From Aulostomus chinensis (taxonomy: Eukaryota > Chordata > Actinopteri > Syngnathiformes > Aulostomidae), in NCBI GenBank assembly GCA_037954235.1, contig JBBMOA010000001.1, positions 19,114,643 through 19,178,642 on the forward strand: DNA of 64,000 nucleotides. Direction: 5' to 3'. The notes under the pieces are model-generated. The model was not told where the DNA came from and did no database searches. It was given only the letters and a program-made list of their open reading frames with translations. Below are positions 1-10,644 of this stretch, one piece after another. The first letter of the stretch is position 1. Each line of letters opens with the position of its first letter. Made by a program: the position numbers and the translations under genes.

Positions 1-58
1 GACTTCAGTGACTCTGATCAGTGGTTCTCACTTCATCTTCTCAGTATAAAGTTCAAAG

Positions 59-131
59 CGAGCTGGCCAGGAGTTGAACCTAGAATCTTCTGATCCGTAG
101 TCAGACGCGTTATCCATTGCGCCACCAGCCC
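59..131 (-). tRNA. tRNA-Arg (ACG)
   Basis: A 73-nt cloverleaf read on the minus strand. The 7-bp acceptor stem pairs fully with one G-U, the anticodon stem is perfect, and the loop CTACGGA gives anticodon ACG. It matches the vertebrate tRNA-Arg(ACG) consensus along nearly its whole length. The T-loop reads TTCAACT instead of TTCGACT, which weakens the B box slightly. No run of four T lies in the 58 nt available downstream, so termination may be inefficient or lie outside the window. Confidence 0.9.
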
Positions 132-2311
132 TGTGAAGAAGCTGCTATGTTCATGTGTGCTTGCTTTTACAGAAAATCCCAACAACATGGTGTCATTTTC
201 AGGGGACACAATGGTGCAGTGGTCAGCACTGTGGCCTCCCAGCAAGAAGGTTCAGCTCTCCTCCTATTTGGTTGCTAGGAACCTGAATCAGGCCTCAGTG
301 GAGCCGTGCTGCTGAGGCTGAGTGAGGCTGAGTGAGGGACTGAGCAGGAGCCAGCAGGTCCAAGCAGGTTCAGGCAAACTCCCCTCAGTCCACCAACATC
401 AAAGCAGAGGAACAGAGTTCATCTAACAAAATGATTCATATCATCTCCTCTTGGAATGTTCTGGAACTACAAGTACACTTAAAATGGCCGACTTATGACC
501 ACAGAAGGAACTTTGAAGTAGATTTGATTCATTTAAGTCAGTGACAGTCTTTTTTTTAAAGAATTTAGTTCAGGTAACTTGATTGTTTTACTAAGATGAG
601 CTTTAATGTTATACCATTGAAACAAGACCTTCATATATTTATGATGACATCACCAATAGGAGCCTTCAGTCTGTCAGGGGGTAGAGTTCAGTCAGCACCA
701 ATGACATCAGAGTCAGAGTTTAGACATCAAAGACAGACATTAAAGTCTCACATTAAAGTCTCTCTTATTAAAAAAATTAAAGTGTTATATCTTTGAAAAT
801 ATACTGCAATACATTAAATATTATATTTCCATGAATGGTAACCTCGTTCTTATATTCTTTAATATACTGCAATAGTAATGGACCCTCTATGACACTGTAG
901 TGATGAATCTATCAAGGAGTAAAAATGATTAGAATCAGAGAATTTTGAAGTAAATTTTGAGATCAGTTTGATCCTCTCTGTCTCTCTCTGTCTCCTCCCT
1001 CTCTCTCTCTGTCTCCCCCCTCTCTCCCTCTCTCTCTCTGTCTCCCCCCTCTCTCTCTGTCTCCCCCCCTCTCCCTCTCTCTCTCTGTCTCCCCCCTCTC
1101 TCCCTCTCTCTCTCTGTCTCCCCCCCTCTCCCCCCCCCTCTCTGCCCCCCCCCCCCCTCTCTCAGGAGCTTTTCAATGAATATTTTAATAAAACAGAACA
1201 GGAGACTGAAGAGTGATCACTCAAACCCACAGGCTGAATGGGACATCTCTTAAAAATATTGAACCACTGAGTAAAACCATAGAAGCGCTCCTGTCTAGTC
1301 GGTGCTAACAAGTTAGCTGTTGAGTGAGTCCAGCTGTGCTGTCTAGGAATCCTGGTCAAAAGCCTCCACACATCAAACAGCTGGTGTGTTGGTGGATCTG
1401 TGGATCCTGCTGGAAGAAGCAGGGTGGAGCTCTGAATGGTTCCTGTCTCAAAGAGCTTCTCTGTGCAGCTCCCATCAGCTCCTAAAAACAGGAAACCAGC
1501 AGATTCACTGTTGAACGGTGGCATTAAAATGTCTCAAAAGCTGTCCTGTCCACCATTTGTTGGTGCAAAGACATTTAAAAACACCAGTTGAACATTTTCC
1601 AAAGCTGCTCTCACCGTCTTTCAAACACCTGGAATGATTTCCTCCAAACCAAAAGAAACTGGTAAAAAAACAACAACAAAAACCTCCTGGAGAATCAAAC
1701 TCCACCCTCTGCTCCAACTGGACTTGGGACTTCAAATGACCCCCATTAAAAGCCTGCCTGCATCCCCATTCACTGACTGTTGTGCTGTGGGTCTCCTGGA
1801 CAAACATGGCAGGATCCTCTTGATCTCCAGGAGTTTAAAAGAGCAGCTCTTTTAAAATGGGTTCTGGCTCCGTTCAGGTTTAGAGAGCTGAGACTAAAAT
1901 CACACATGAATGAAAGAGGGAACCCAAGAAAACAAGTCAGCGTGAAAGAGGAGCAGATTTTAAAACTCCTCAACATTTCCACCTCCAGGAGTGAAGCCTC
2001 CCGGGACCCAAGAGGCTCCAGCTGGCAGAGCTCTCACTGGTTTCTCCACCACCTCGCTAACCTGAGCTGGAGCATCTGAGAACCAAACAGTGACCCCCTT
2101 CATTCCAGAGCCGACTCCACAAACTCTGAGCCCCACTTTACCCACAGCCAGCAGGCCTCCTCAACACTGCATGACACACGACGACTAAATTTAACACTGA
2201 AGCGTCTCATCCAGAGATCTGTGACATGAGTCTGCTGTGGAGGGTCAATCTGTCCGTCCACATTCAGATCATTAACACAGCGACTCCTAAGCACCAGTAG
2301 AGCCTGTTCAT
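132..2311. other. intergenic, no gene seen; TC-rich tract and a perfect palindrome
   Basis: No convincing gene on either strand. It contains a CT/CCCCC-rich microsatellite (about 975-1163) built from repeated CTCTCTGTCTCCCCC-like units, and a 23-bp perfect palindrome at 1834-1856. Short ORFs on both strands lack codon bias, domains or splice support. Confidence 0.6.
975..1163. repeat. pyrimidine-rich microsatellite (CTCTCTGTCTCCCCC-like)
   Basis: About 190 bp of almost pure pyrimidine on the plus strand, made of imperfect CTCTCTCTGTCTCCCCCC units ending in a C-rich stretch. The strand bias (all pyrimidine) could allow triplex (H-DNA) formation, but that is inference. Confidence 0.85.
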
Positions 2312-2385
2312 CGTCCCTGGGTGGGCTCGAACCACCAGCCTCTCGGTTAACAGCCGAGCGCGCTGACCGATTGCGCCACAGAGAC
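2312..2385 (-). tRNA. tRNA-Asn (GTT)
   Basis: A 74-nt cloverleaf on the minus strand that matches vertebrate tRNA-Asn(GTT) closely. The acceptor stem GTCTCTG pairs with its 3' partner, the anticodon loop is CTGTTAA (anticodon GTT), and the B box GGTTCGAGCCC is intact. No TTTT terminator is visible in the next 60 nt downstream. It is the only Asn tRNA in the window and is not inside the duplicated blocks. Confidence 0.9.
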
Positions 2386-3135
2386 TCTGAGTCTCCTGCT
2401 TTTCATGAAGAGTTTTCAGGCTAAATTCAGTGTGTGAGGTCCACTGCACATTTGAGGGACCATGAAGGACAGAGGAGAGTCTGACTGTCATGGTGAAAGC
2501 CTTCAGCACTAGAGCTGAAACAGCCCCACCATCTTAACCCCCCCAGACCAAACAGGCTTCATCAGAAACAGACCCCCCTCCTAGAACATCCAGAGATCAT
2601 CAGTCTGATTAATAGAACATGGCAAACAAACAAGAACATGTTATTGTTTGATCAGAAGCTGAAACAATGTTTCTATGTTTGTCTGTTCTGGTCTGAATGA
2701 AAGAGGAGGTTTTCTTGGTCATGTGACGTGGATGAGAGTTCAACTAGAACTTTCTGATTCAACAGGATTTGAGTTTGTTGGGATTTTGTCAAAGACACCA
2801 ACCAAACCTCTGAGTGGTGCAGATGTCTGCTGCCTCCTCAGAGCAGACTGGAGCTCAGCCTCACTCACCTGTGGGAGCCCCAGCAGAGCCACCGTGTGAT
2901 GGAGTTTCAGTTTAGGCTCCAAGGTCCTGGATTGAGTTGGTGTTTTGTGTTTTTAGGCCTCCTGGCACCGATGAATGAATGAACCATTGTTCCAGAGGGA
3001 GCTGGTGTCAGGTCAGTCCCTGTTTCTACAAGACCTCCTGCTGCAGAGCCAAACTGGGAAACATTTGAAACTCAAAATCCTGTTCTTGTCACAATCCTGC
3101 TCTCCTAAATCAAGGCCTGTTCAACAAATGGTAGA

Positions 3136-3196
3136 GCAGAGGAAGCGTGCTGGGCCCATAACCCAGAGGTTTATGGATCAAAACCATCCTCTGCTA
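3136..3196 (+). pseudogene. initiator tRNA-Met pseudogene (D-arm deletion)
   Basis: Recognisable initiator tRNA-Met(CAT) sequence: the anticodon arm TGGGCCCATAACCCA is intact, but about 9-11 nt covering the start of the D arm and the A box are deleted. The T-arm carries changes at the B box (TTTATGGATCAAAA). This is a dead copy of the iMet genes in the 10-62 kb blocks. Confidence 0.8.
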
Positions 3197-3363
3197 AATG
3201 AAAAGAACAAAAAATAGCCTGATTATTAAATATAATGAGGTTTTTTTCTGATACAAAGGGGTGGAATTGAAAGTGAACTGATGGAAGCAAAAGTTGACTT
3301 CATAAGATTTTTTTGTGATTCAACATAGCAGATAAATTTTCATTTCTATACTGATTATCTGCA

Positions 3364-3810
3364 ATGGTTCGTGGACTCTGGTCTGACCCCAGGAACCTCC
3401 GCTGGATCTCCGGCATCCTCCTCTACGTCCAAGTTATCAGAAACGACGAGGTAATCCAAACTGGACTTCCCTCCGTCATCGTCCTACAGGAGACACCGGG
3501 ACTCCTTATCACCCACTGTAACCCGTACACCCAGAGAATCTACGTTCACTTAGACCCTTGGGGCGTGTACCGTAAGCACAACCACCTCCCTCCACGGCTC
3601 ACCGAAGGAAGACTGAGCCGTACACAGACCCAAGACGCAATCGAATTTACTAGGCACACCACTATTTACAAGCTCGAGCAGTTGCAAAAGTTTCTGGTTA
3701 CAGAGAGACCTGGGTGGCCAGAAACGACCAAAACGATTTCTGGGTGGGCTGCTCACTGCCTCGTAGTATTAAAGGTTTATTCCACCAAAATACTACTTCC
3801 TGTCCTTTAA
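3364..3810 (+). CDS. orphan ORF, 148 codons, unknown
   Basis: ATG-started open frame of 148 codons that ends inside the first degenerate unit of the 41-bp satellite. I recognise no domain. The predicted protein is basic to neutral, contains several aromatic residues, and has no membrane segment. GC content is higher than in the AT-rich satellite beside it, and the last ~30 codons are repeat-derived. It may be a fragment of a retroelement or host exon captured at the satellite edge, or a chance ORF. No splice signal or homologue was recognised, so confidence that it is a gene is low. Confidence 0.2.
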   Translation: MVRGLWSDPRNLRWISGILLYVQVIRNDEVIQTGLPSVIVLQETPGLLITHCNPYTQRIYVHLDPWGVYRKHNHLPPRLTEGRLSRTQTQDAIEFTRHTTIYKLEQLQKFLVTERPGWPETTKTISGWAAHCLVVLKVYSTKILLPVL

Positions 3811-5210
3811 TTTCTAACTACTGTATAAAAGGTTTATTCCAATTCCACCAAAATACTTTCTAATTTATAGTTTTAAAGGTTCATTCCACCAAAATACTTT
3901 CTAATTTACAGTTTTAAAGGTTCATTCCACCAAATACTTTCTAATTTATAGTTTTAAAGGTTCATTCCACCAAAATACTTTCTAATTTATAGTTTTAAAG
4001 GTTCTTTCCACCAAAATACTTTCTAATTTATAGTTTTAAAGGTTTGTTCCACCAAAATACTTTCTTATTTATAGTTTTAAAGGTTCATTCCACCAAATAC
4101 TTTCTAATTTATAGTTTTAAAGGTTCATTCCACCAAATACTTTCTAATTTATTGTTTTAAAGGTTCATTCCACCAAAATTCTTTCTAATTTATTGTTTTA
4201 AAGGTTCGTTCCACCAAAATACTTTCTAATTTATAGTTTTAAAGGTTCGTTCCACCAAAATACTTTCTAATTTATAGTTTTAAAGGTTCATTCCACCAAA
4301 TACTTTCTAATTTATAGTTTTAAAGGTTCGTTCCACCAAAATTCTTTCTAATTTATAGTTTTAAAGGTTCGTTCCACCAAAATACCTTCTAATTTATAGT
4401 TTTAAAGGTTCGTTCCACCAAAATACTTTCTAATTTATAGTTTTAAAGGTTCGTTCCACCAAAATACTTTCTAATTTATAGTTTTAAAGGTTCGTTCCAC
4501 CAAAATATTTTCTAATTCATAGTTTTAAAGGTTCGTTCCACCAAAATACCTTCTAATTTATAGTTTTAAAGGTTCGTTCCACAAAATACTTTCTAATTTA
4601 TAGTTTTAAAGGTTCGTTCCACCAAAATACTTTCTAATTTATAGTTTTAAAGGTTCGTTCCACCAAAATATTTTCTAATTCATAGTTTTAAAGGTTCGTT
4701 CCACCAAAATACTTTCTAATTTATAGTTTTAAAGGTTCGTTCCACCAAAATACTTTCTAATTTATAGTTTTAAAGGTTCGTTCCACCAAAATACCTTCTA
4801 ATTTATAGTTTTAAAGGTTCGTTCCACCAAAATACTTTCTAATTTATAGTTTTAAAGGTTCGTTCCACCAAAATACTTTCTAATTTATAGTTTTAAAGGT
4901 TCGTTCCACCAAAATACTTTCTAATTTATAGTTTTAAAGGTTCGTTCCACCAAAATACTTTCTAATTTATAGTTTTAAAGGTTCGTTCCACCAAAATACC
5001 TTCTAATTTATAGTTTTAAAGGTTCGTTCCACCAAAATACTTTCTAATTTATAGTTTTAAAGGTTCGTTCCACCAAAATACTTTCTGATTTATAGTTTTA
5101 AAGGTTCATTCCACCAAAATACTTTCTAATTTATAGTTTTAAAGGTTCGTTCCACCAAAATACTTTCTAATTTATAGTTTTAAAGGTTCATTCCACCAAA
5201 ATAATGCTTC
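3806..5210. repeat. 41-bp satellite, about 34 tandem copies
   Basis: Tandem array of a 41-bp AT-rich unit containing GGTTCGTTCCACCAAAATAC followed by TTTCTAATTTATAGTTTTAA. Units are highly alike. One recurrent variant has TTCATT for TTCGTT and another has AATACC for AATACT. Two units lose one A (CCACCAAATAC). The TTCATT variant is concentrated at both ends, the usual pattern when an array is homogenised in its centre and diverges at its edges. Confidence 0.97.
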
Positions 5211-5814
5211 CTGTCCAACTTCTCAGTTTTAAAGGTTCCTTCAGTTGAGGGCTCCTGGTTCTGTGTGAGGGGTTGAGGGTCGATATGGGATGATGAGGAA
5301 GATTTCATGTCCCGATGGTCCTGCTAAAGTAACTGAGAGTCATGATATCAAACAATGTCACCAAAATATGCTTGAACTGAGACCCCTCGCTCTGTGTGGC
5401 TGCTCTCACGGTCCGTACGCTCTTGACGGCGCTCCGTGTGGTGGCTCCCCTGCTCCAGACAGAGAAGGGGTACCTGCCGAGTCTCAACAGCAACCCCCCC
5501 CCCCCAGCCCCCTCTCCAAAGATCATCACGCCTGCTGGAGGGCTGTGATTGGGCCGCTGTGGTGCTCTGTCTGTCTGTGACCTCAGGTGCCGCTCCTGAC
5601 TGCGCACGGTGCTGAAAGTTTGAGATTCCAACAGACATGTCCGGGTAAAAGAGGACGTCTGGTCCCCCATCAGATCAAGTTCACCTGATTCTGATCATTC
5701 AAAAAATCACATGGTTGGCCCCGATTTCTGATCACGTGAATGGATCAGGACATCTTTTTGACTGTAGGCCAAAGGTTGTTATGACAATGATGATGTGTCC
5801 CAGAAATATATATT
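5211..5814. other. no gene seen
   Basis: About 600 bp of single-copy-looking sequence containing a C9-10 run near 5495. ORFs on both strands overlap each other and show no domain. Confidence 0.5.
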
Positions 5815-6200
5815 TTTTTGAAGATTGCAGTTTGTAACAAAATCGGAATAATTTTGTTTTGAAAAGCCAAAATAAAAAGTTGTGCTGACAAAGAGAGCAG
5901 TGTGTGTTTTAAATGTGAACCAAACAAGATGCCTAAAGTTTTTTGAAAACGGCACTTTGTAATAGAAAATTAAAATTATTTTATTTTGAAAAACAAAATC
6001 AAACCTCAGTTGTGCTGACAAGGAGAGCAGAGTGTGTTTCAAATGTTAATAGAATAATAAGCCTAAATATTTTTGAAGACTACAGTTTACAACAAAGTTT
6101 GAATGATTTTATTTTGAAAAGCCCAAAAGAATGTTGTGCTGACAAAGAGACCAGTGAATGATTTCAATGTGAACTGAAGAACAAATATTCTTGAAGACAA
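5815..6200. repeat. three tandem ~126-bp diverged repeats
   Basis: Three direct copies, starting near 5820, 5944 and 6075. Each runs from GAAGAYTRCAGTTTRYAACA-like sequence through TTTTGTTTTGAAAAGCC to GTTGTGCTGACAAAGAGAGCAG. Spacing is about 124 and 131 bp. The copies are diverged by point changes, so this is an old triplication. Confidence 0.85.
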
Positions 6201-6499
6201 TTTGTGCATTTCTTTGTGCTGTCTGAGTACACATTTGGCCCAGATGTAAGATGTGAATCATGGCTCTGTGCCAGATCTGAACCAAATGTCATTGAGTTTT
6301 TAACTGTACTGGGCCACAACCGGCCCAAGTCCGTTCCAGATCAGTAATCTATATTGTTGCCGGTATTGGACCGTTGTGAATAAAGACCCCGGTGCAGATC
6401 TGGCAAACGGTCTGTACCAAATCTCATCCACGGTCTGGAGCAGATCTGCTGCAGTGTTGCTGTCTGGGAACTGTCAGCTCCAGTGGAAGTGCACGGGGA

Positions 6500-6640
6500 G
6501 GCTGTCTCCCCTCCTGGTCCAGACTGTCTCCCCTCCTGGTCCAGACTGTCTCCTCTCCTGGTCCAGACTGTCTCCCCTCCTGGTCCAGACTGTTTCCCCT
6601 CCTGGTCCAGGCTGTCTCCCCTCCTGGTCCAGACTGTCAA
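6500..6640. repeat. 22-bp minisatellite
   Basis: Six to seven tandem copies of CTGTCTCCCCTCCTGGTCCAGA with single-base variants. Open in all forward frames only because 22-bp periodicity without stops produces overlapping ORFs; no gene is implied. Confidence 0.95.
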
Positions 6641-6806
6641 ACACAGGCTGGTCACATCCAAACTAAAACTCCCACACCTTCAAAAAACACACCACTGAAT
6701 TCCTGACACAAATCCCTACAAAATGATGATGGTACATTCCACTGTTGGACAACATCTGGGGTTTAGGACACTTTTTCACATGAAAAACTCTAAAAACCTG
6801 CTCTGC

Positions 6807-7238
6807 TCTCCCCTCTGACACAGGGGGAGAGAGCAGCGGGGGAGGGGCGCTTCAAGCCTCGACTCTCCCCTCTGCGCTCTCATTTTACGTCAGAGGGGGA
6901 GGAGCGCTTCAAGCCTCGACTCTCCCCTCTGCACTGTCACTTTACGTCAGCGGGGGAGGGGCGCTTCAAGCCTCAACTCTCCCCTCTGACATAGGGGGAG
7001 GGAGCAGCGGGGGAGGGGCGCTTCGAGCCTCGACTCTCCCCTCTGCGCTCTCACTTTACGTCAGAGGGGGAGGGGCGCTTCGAGCCTCGACTCTCCCCTC
7101 TGCGCTCTCACTTTACGTCAGCGGGGGAGGGGCGCTTCAAGCCTCGACTCTCCCCTCTGCGCTCTCACTTTACGTCAGCGGGGGAGGGGCGCTTCAAGCC
7201 TCGACTCTCCCCTCTGCGCTCTCACTTTACGTCAGAGG
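6807..7238. repeat. 57-bp tandem repeat with CRE-like core
   Basis: Seven to eight copies of a GC-rich 57-bp unit (CTCTCCCCTCTGCGCTCTCA, then CTTTACGTCAG, then the G-rich GGGGAGGGGCGCTTC). Most units carry TTACGTCA, a CRE/ATF-like octamer, next to a GGGGAGGGGCG Sp1/KLF-like box. Two units (near 6815 and 6985) carry GACACAGGGGGAG in place of the TTACGTCA segment. Confidence 0.92.
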
Positions 7239-7605
7239 GTTGGTCAAAGGTTGTTGTGTTTCCTGACCGTTACTGAGGGTGTTAGAACACATCTCTGACA
7301 TGGACTGGTTTGATTTAGTATTCATTTTAATATCATTAACTATTGGAACATCCATGGTGTTATGGGTCAGTTTAGACCCTCATATATTTACTTCAAGAAA
7401 AAGAGAAAAAAGTCTCTTTTTCAGCAACAGAACTTTGATACAAACACAAAATGAAAAGCAGAACAAGCCAGAACCCAAAATATGGCTTTGGAAGGTCAAC
7501 AAACAACAACCAGTCAAGCAAATCAAACCAACAGAAACCAGTTACTGGTTCAAAACCAGGAAAAAACAAAAACAGAGGAAAAGTCTCTGTGTGTAAGAAC
7601 ATGCA

Positions 7606-7754
7606 TGTGTGTGTGTGTGTGTGTGTGTATGTGTGTGTGTGTGTGTGTATGTGTGTGTGTGTGTGTATGTGCCTGTGTGTGTGTGTATGTGTGTGTGTGT
7701 ATGTGCCTGTGTGTGTGTGTGTGTGTGTATGTGTGTGTGTGTGTGTGTGTGTGT
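7606..7754. repeat. (TG)n microsatellite with TATG interruptions
   Basis: About 150 bp of TG dinucleotides interrupted by regularly spaced GTATGTG and GTGCCTGTG, pointing to slippage of a higher unit. It directly abuts the 3' end of the piggyBac relic. Confidence 0.95.
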
Positions 7755-7764
7755 TCAGATGCAT

Positions 7765-8260
7765 GTGTGACACTTCTGTGTGTTCTCTGCAGAGATGTTC
7801 CTGCAGTTGAAGCACCATCCGTTTGTCCTGCTGTCCTGACTGCTTGGGCAGTCCTGACCCTCTTTCTCCTGGAACCAGGTCCTGAGGGGGTTGTGGCTGT
7901 GGCTGTTCTGGTTGGTGTTGAGGCAGGGCTGCTGAGGAGGACGCTGGTGTGGATGCTCTCTGTGTTGCTGATGGCATGGATGGAGTGCTGCTGAGCTCTG
8001 CAGGTGTCTGAGCAAGGCTGCAGCGTCTGGGTCTCGGGGCGTCCGTTCCCTTCCCTCAGTGTGTGGCTTGACCAGGGAACTTCCCAGCTCCTCCACAAAC
8101 ATTCTCCTCTTGCTCTTCTTGGTTGAGCTCCACTCCTGGTGGATGTGGGTCCACAACACCAATGTTTCTATGCAGACACATCAAGGATGCTGCAAAACAC
8201 AAGAATCCACCCCAAGACTTTCTCTTTAACCATGTTGAGGTCTTCATGGCTGTGATGATG
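7765..8260 (-). pseudogene. piggyBac-type transposase C-terminal relic
   Basis: Minus-strand sequence that, across three frames, resembles the end of a piggyBac (DDE_Tnp_1_7) transposase. First comes a hydrophobic helix segment near 8190-8250, then a basic K-K-S-K-R-R motif followed by an E-E-L-G-x-S-L-V-K-P-H stretch near 8055-8110. Last is a cysteine-rich tail with C-P-S-S, W-C-x-x-C and C-H-T-C pairs and an H-T near 7770-7850. At least two frameshifts separate these parts, so it is dead. Assignment rests on my memory of the family's C-terminal pattern and not on a search. Confidence 0.55.
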
Positions 8261-8463
8261 CAGGTTCTCTTTCTTTTTTTCTTCTTAAAAAAGTCAGTCG
8301 TTTCATGTTAAACAATTAATGTTATATTAAAAAACAGTTGATCATCTTTTATTAATTACATGTACATGAATCATGTATATATTTAGTCAGGTTAAGTTGT
8401 TGCTGGTTTGATGTAAATATTGATTGTAGAGCATGGTTGTGGTCTCACCTCCACTCTATGGGC

Positions 8464-8840
8464 CATCCATCGTCATCTTCTGCTTATTCCTTACTAGTAA
8501 GGGTCACGGGGGGGGGGGCTGGAGCCTATCCCAGCATCTACGGGCGAGAGGCGGGGTTCACCCTGGACAGGTCACCAGTCCATCGCAGGTCCAACACACA
8601 GACGAACAACCATTCACGCTCACGCGTACGGTCAATTTAGAGTATCAATCAGCCTAGTCCCCTAATGTCCATGTCTTTGGACAGTGGGAGGAAGCCGGAG
8701 TACCTGGAGAGAACCCACGCAGGCCTGGGGAGAACATGCAAACTCCACACAGAAAGATCCCACGCCCGAGCCAGGACCCGAACCCGGAAACTTCTTGCTG
8801 TGAGGGCACAGTGCTGACCACTGCACCACCGTGCAGCCCC
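8464..8840 (-). repeat. tRNA-headed dispersed repeat (SINE-like), copy 1
   Basis: Read on the minus strand, the head GCACGGTGGTGCAGTGGTCA followed by GGTTCGGGTCC resembles tRNA A and B boxes. The body includes GTTCTCCCC, GGCTTCCTCCCAC, GACTGGTGACCTGTCCAGG and GGGATAGGCTCCAGCC, and ends CGATGGATGG. This is a very common fish repeat. I do not assign its exact family. Confidence 0.8.
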
Positions 8841-8991
8841 GCTCTAGGGGCTGGTCTGTCTAATTTCCTGCAGCCAGGAGGGAATTAAAGGCAGTCAGGG
8901 GTTTTTAATGTAAGTTGAAGGTGTCTCATGCAATCTCTTTCAATACTCCAGTGGTGGTTTAAGTGAAGAAAAACATGGGTTAGTCAGTAGG

Positions 8992-8995
<4 letters not shown>

Positions 8996-9057
<62 letters not shown>
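8996..9057. repeat. (TG)n microsatellite
   Basis: About 30 uninterrupted TG units. It occupies the same place as the CA tracts at 17,078, 25,293 and 62,548 in the paralogous arms. Confidence 0.97.
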
Positions 9058-9058
<1 letters not shown>

Positions 9059-9991
9059 CCATGCAGACTTTCCCTTGTGAAAACCGATTTGATTTGGAAA
9101 CCATCTCATCTAAATCTCCTCTCCAAAAACCCTCTTCTTCAACTTTGTACCCAAGTTGTCTCCTCATCAGGCACCACAGTATCCAGTAGGTTCAGTTAAA
9201 ACAGTCATCAGTGATTAATGTTCATGTTCAATGATGAGGTTTTGATTTATTCTTCCAGAATCATCTGAACAAACCCTCCTCAACACAGTGAAGCCTTCAT
9301 CTGACAGGAGGAGTTTCTTTTCCCAGTGATTCCACTGACAGTGAAAAGCTACGTTCATCAGACTGGTCTGATAGGATCAACTACTGGTTGCTCTGGAGTG
9401 GAAACAGCAACCTGTCAGGAAACATTAGTCAGATCAAAGCCAAGATTAAAGAAAGAGCCTCCAGATCAAAGACAGAATTGATGATGATGTCATCAGGGGG
9501 GCTTTGATAGTGTCTTTATTTGTACCTGGAATTCTGTCTTTGATCTCAGGAGGACATGAAAAAAACACAACTGAGGAAAGTAGAGGAGAACATTCAGCTT
9601 CATTAGAAACACTCGAACTGTTGAACAGTAGAATTTGTTTGAAACAGTTTACAACACTGAGTGACAGGATTGAAGAGGGAAGATTTTGGTATTTTCAGTT
9701 TAATTCTAACTTTAAACTGGGCATGAACATTTTTAGTCGTTCATATTCTAACATACAGAGGAAGTCATGACATTCCCTTTTTTTTAACCTGTCCTGTTCT
9801 GGAAATGGAAATTTAGCTGCTATGTTGAATCAGAAAAACCTTTTGAAGTCTACTTTTGCTTCAGTCAGAAAGTGGACTGTTGTTAACTCTCACAATGGTT
9901 GGTGATTGTGGAGGAAGACAAAATCCTTACGAACCTCTTTTTAACAGACACACATTTCTAAAGACACTGGTTCATTTTATTTTTCGTCTTC

Positions 9992-10063
9992 TAGTAGAGG
10001 ATGGTTTCGATCCATCAACCTCTGGGTTATGGGCCCAGCACGCTTCCTCTGCGCCACTCTGCT
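9992..10063 (-). tRNA. initiator tRNA-Met (CAT)
   Basis: A 72-nt initiator-type tRNA-Met on the minus strand: A1-U72 end pair, anticodon arm TGGGC-CCATAAC-CCA with anticodon CAT, and initiator-type T-loop ATCGAAA. One acceptor-stem mismatch (C3/A70, from TACT instead of TGCT) and GTTGATGG instead of GTCGATGG. No oligo-T follows within 25 nt. It may be functional but is slightly decayed. Confidence 0.7.
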
Positions 10064-10572
10064 CTACCATTGACTGAACAGTCCTTGTTTTCGGAGAGCA
10101 TTATCTGTCTTTGTCTCTGCCCTGCTCTCCTGCTCTCTTTCCCCTCATTTAGTCCTTGACATGATCCATGCTCGACAGCTCTGCGGGTGGAATGAAGACC
10201 TGCGTCTGCTCGTGCCGTCCTTCGTCTCAACCTAAATTGTTTGACCCACCTTTATAATGATCGGACTCGCTCCCGCTGAGCGTGCCAGGCGCGCTCTCGC
10301 TGCAGACAACACAACCAAACTGGCCCCGATCAGGATTTGACAGGCCGAACTCGCGCCGAAATCTTTCCAAAAAATCCATTTTTGTCACCCACGTGAAGAT
10401 GGGTGGGAACATGCCCTAAGAACACCAAGAATAATATTCACCACCTTCTGAACGGGTCCTGGCCCGTCTCCTGCATCAGGGGCCGCCGCAGTCGCCCATC
10501 AGCTGTTCATCAGCTGTTCGCCGCAACACTCAATGAGACAAAGACATAGAAGCTCAAACTGCTGTTGCGGAA

Positions 10573-10644
10573 GCCATGATTGTATAGTGGTTAGTACTCT
10601 GTGTTGTGGCCGCAGCAACCCCGGTTCGAATCCGGGTCACGGCA
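10573..10644 (+). tRNA. tRNA-His (GTG), one acceptor mismatch
   Basis: A 72-nt His tRNA: anticodon loop TTGTGGC (GTG), perfect T stem CCCGG/CCGGG and intact B box GGTTCGAATCC. The acceptor GCCATGA has one A-C mismatch with TCACGGC. Two further changes from the 15,591 copy are in the AC stem and at position 9. It is the arm-L1 partner of 15,591. Confidence 0.75.

Noticed and set aside
3806..5210. Tandem array considered as CRISPR
   Set aside because: Units are adjacent 41-bp repeats with no variable spacers, in a vertebrate genome.
7451..8162. Several long ORFs through the (TG)n tract
   Set aside because: Open only because (TG)n lacks stops in those frames. The real content is a piggyBac relic and a microsatellite.
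9504..9770. 88-codon open frame conserved in several arm copies
   Set aside because: It starts at TTG, not ATG, and its conservation follows from recent block duplication. Copies at 24,069 and 54,925 are broken without consequence.
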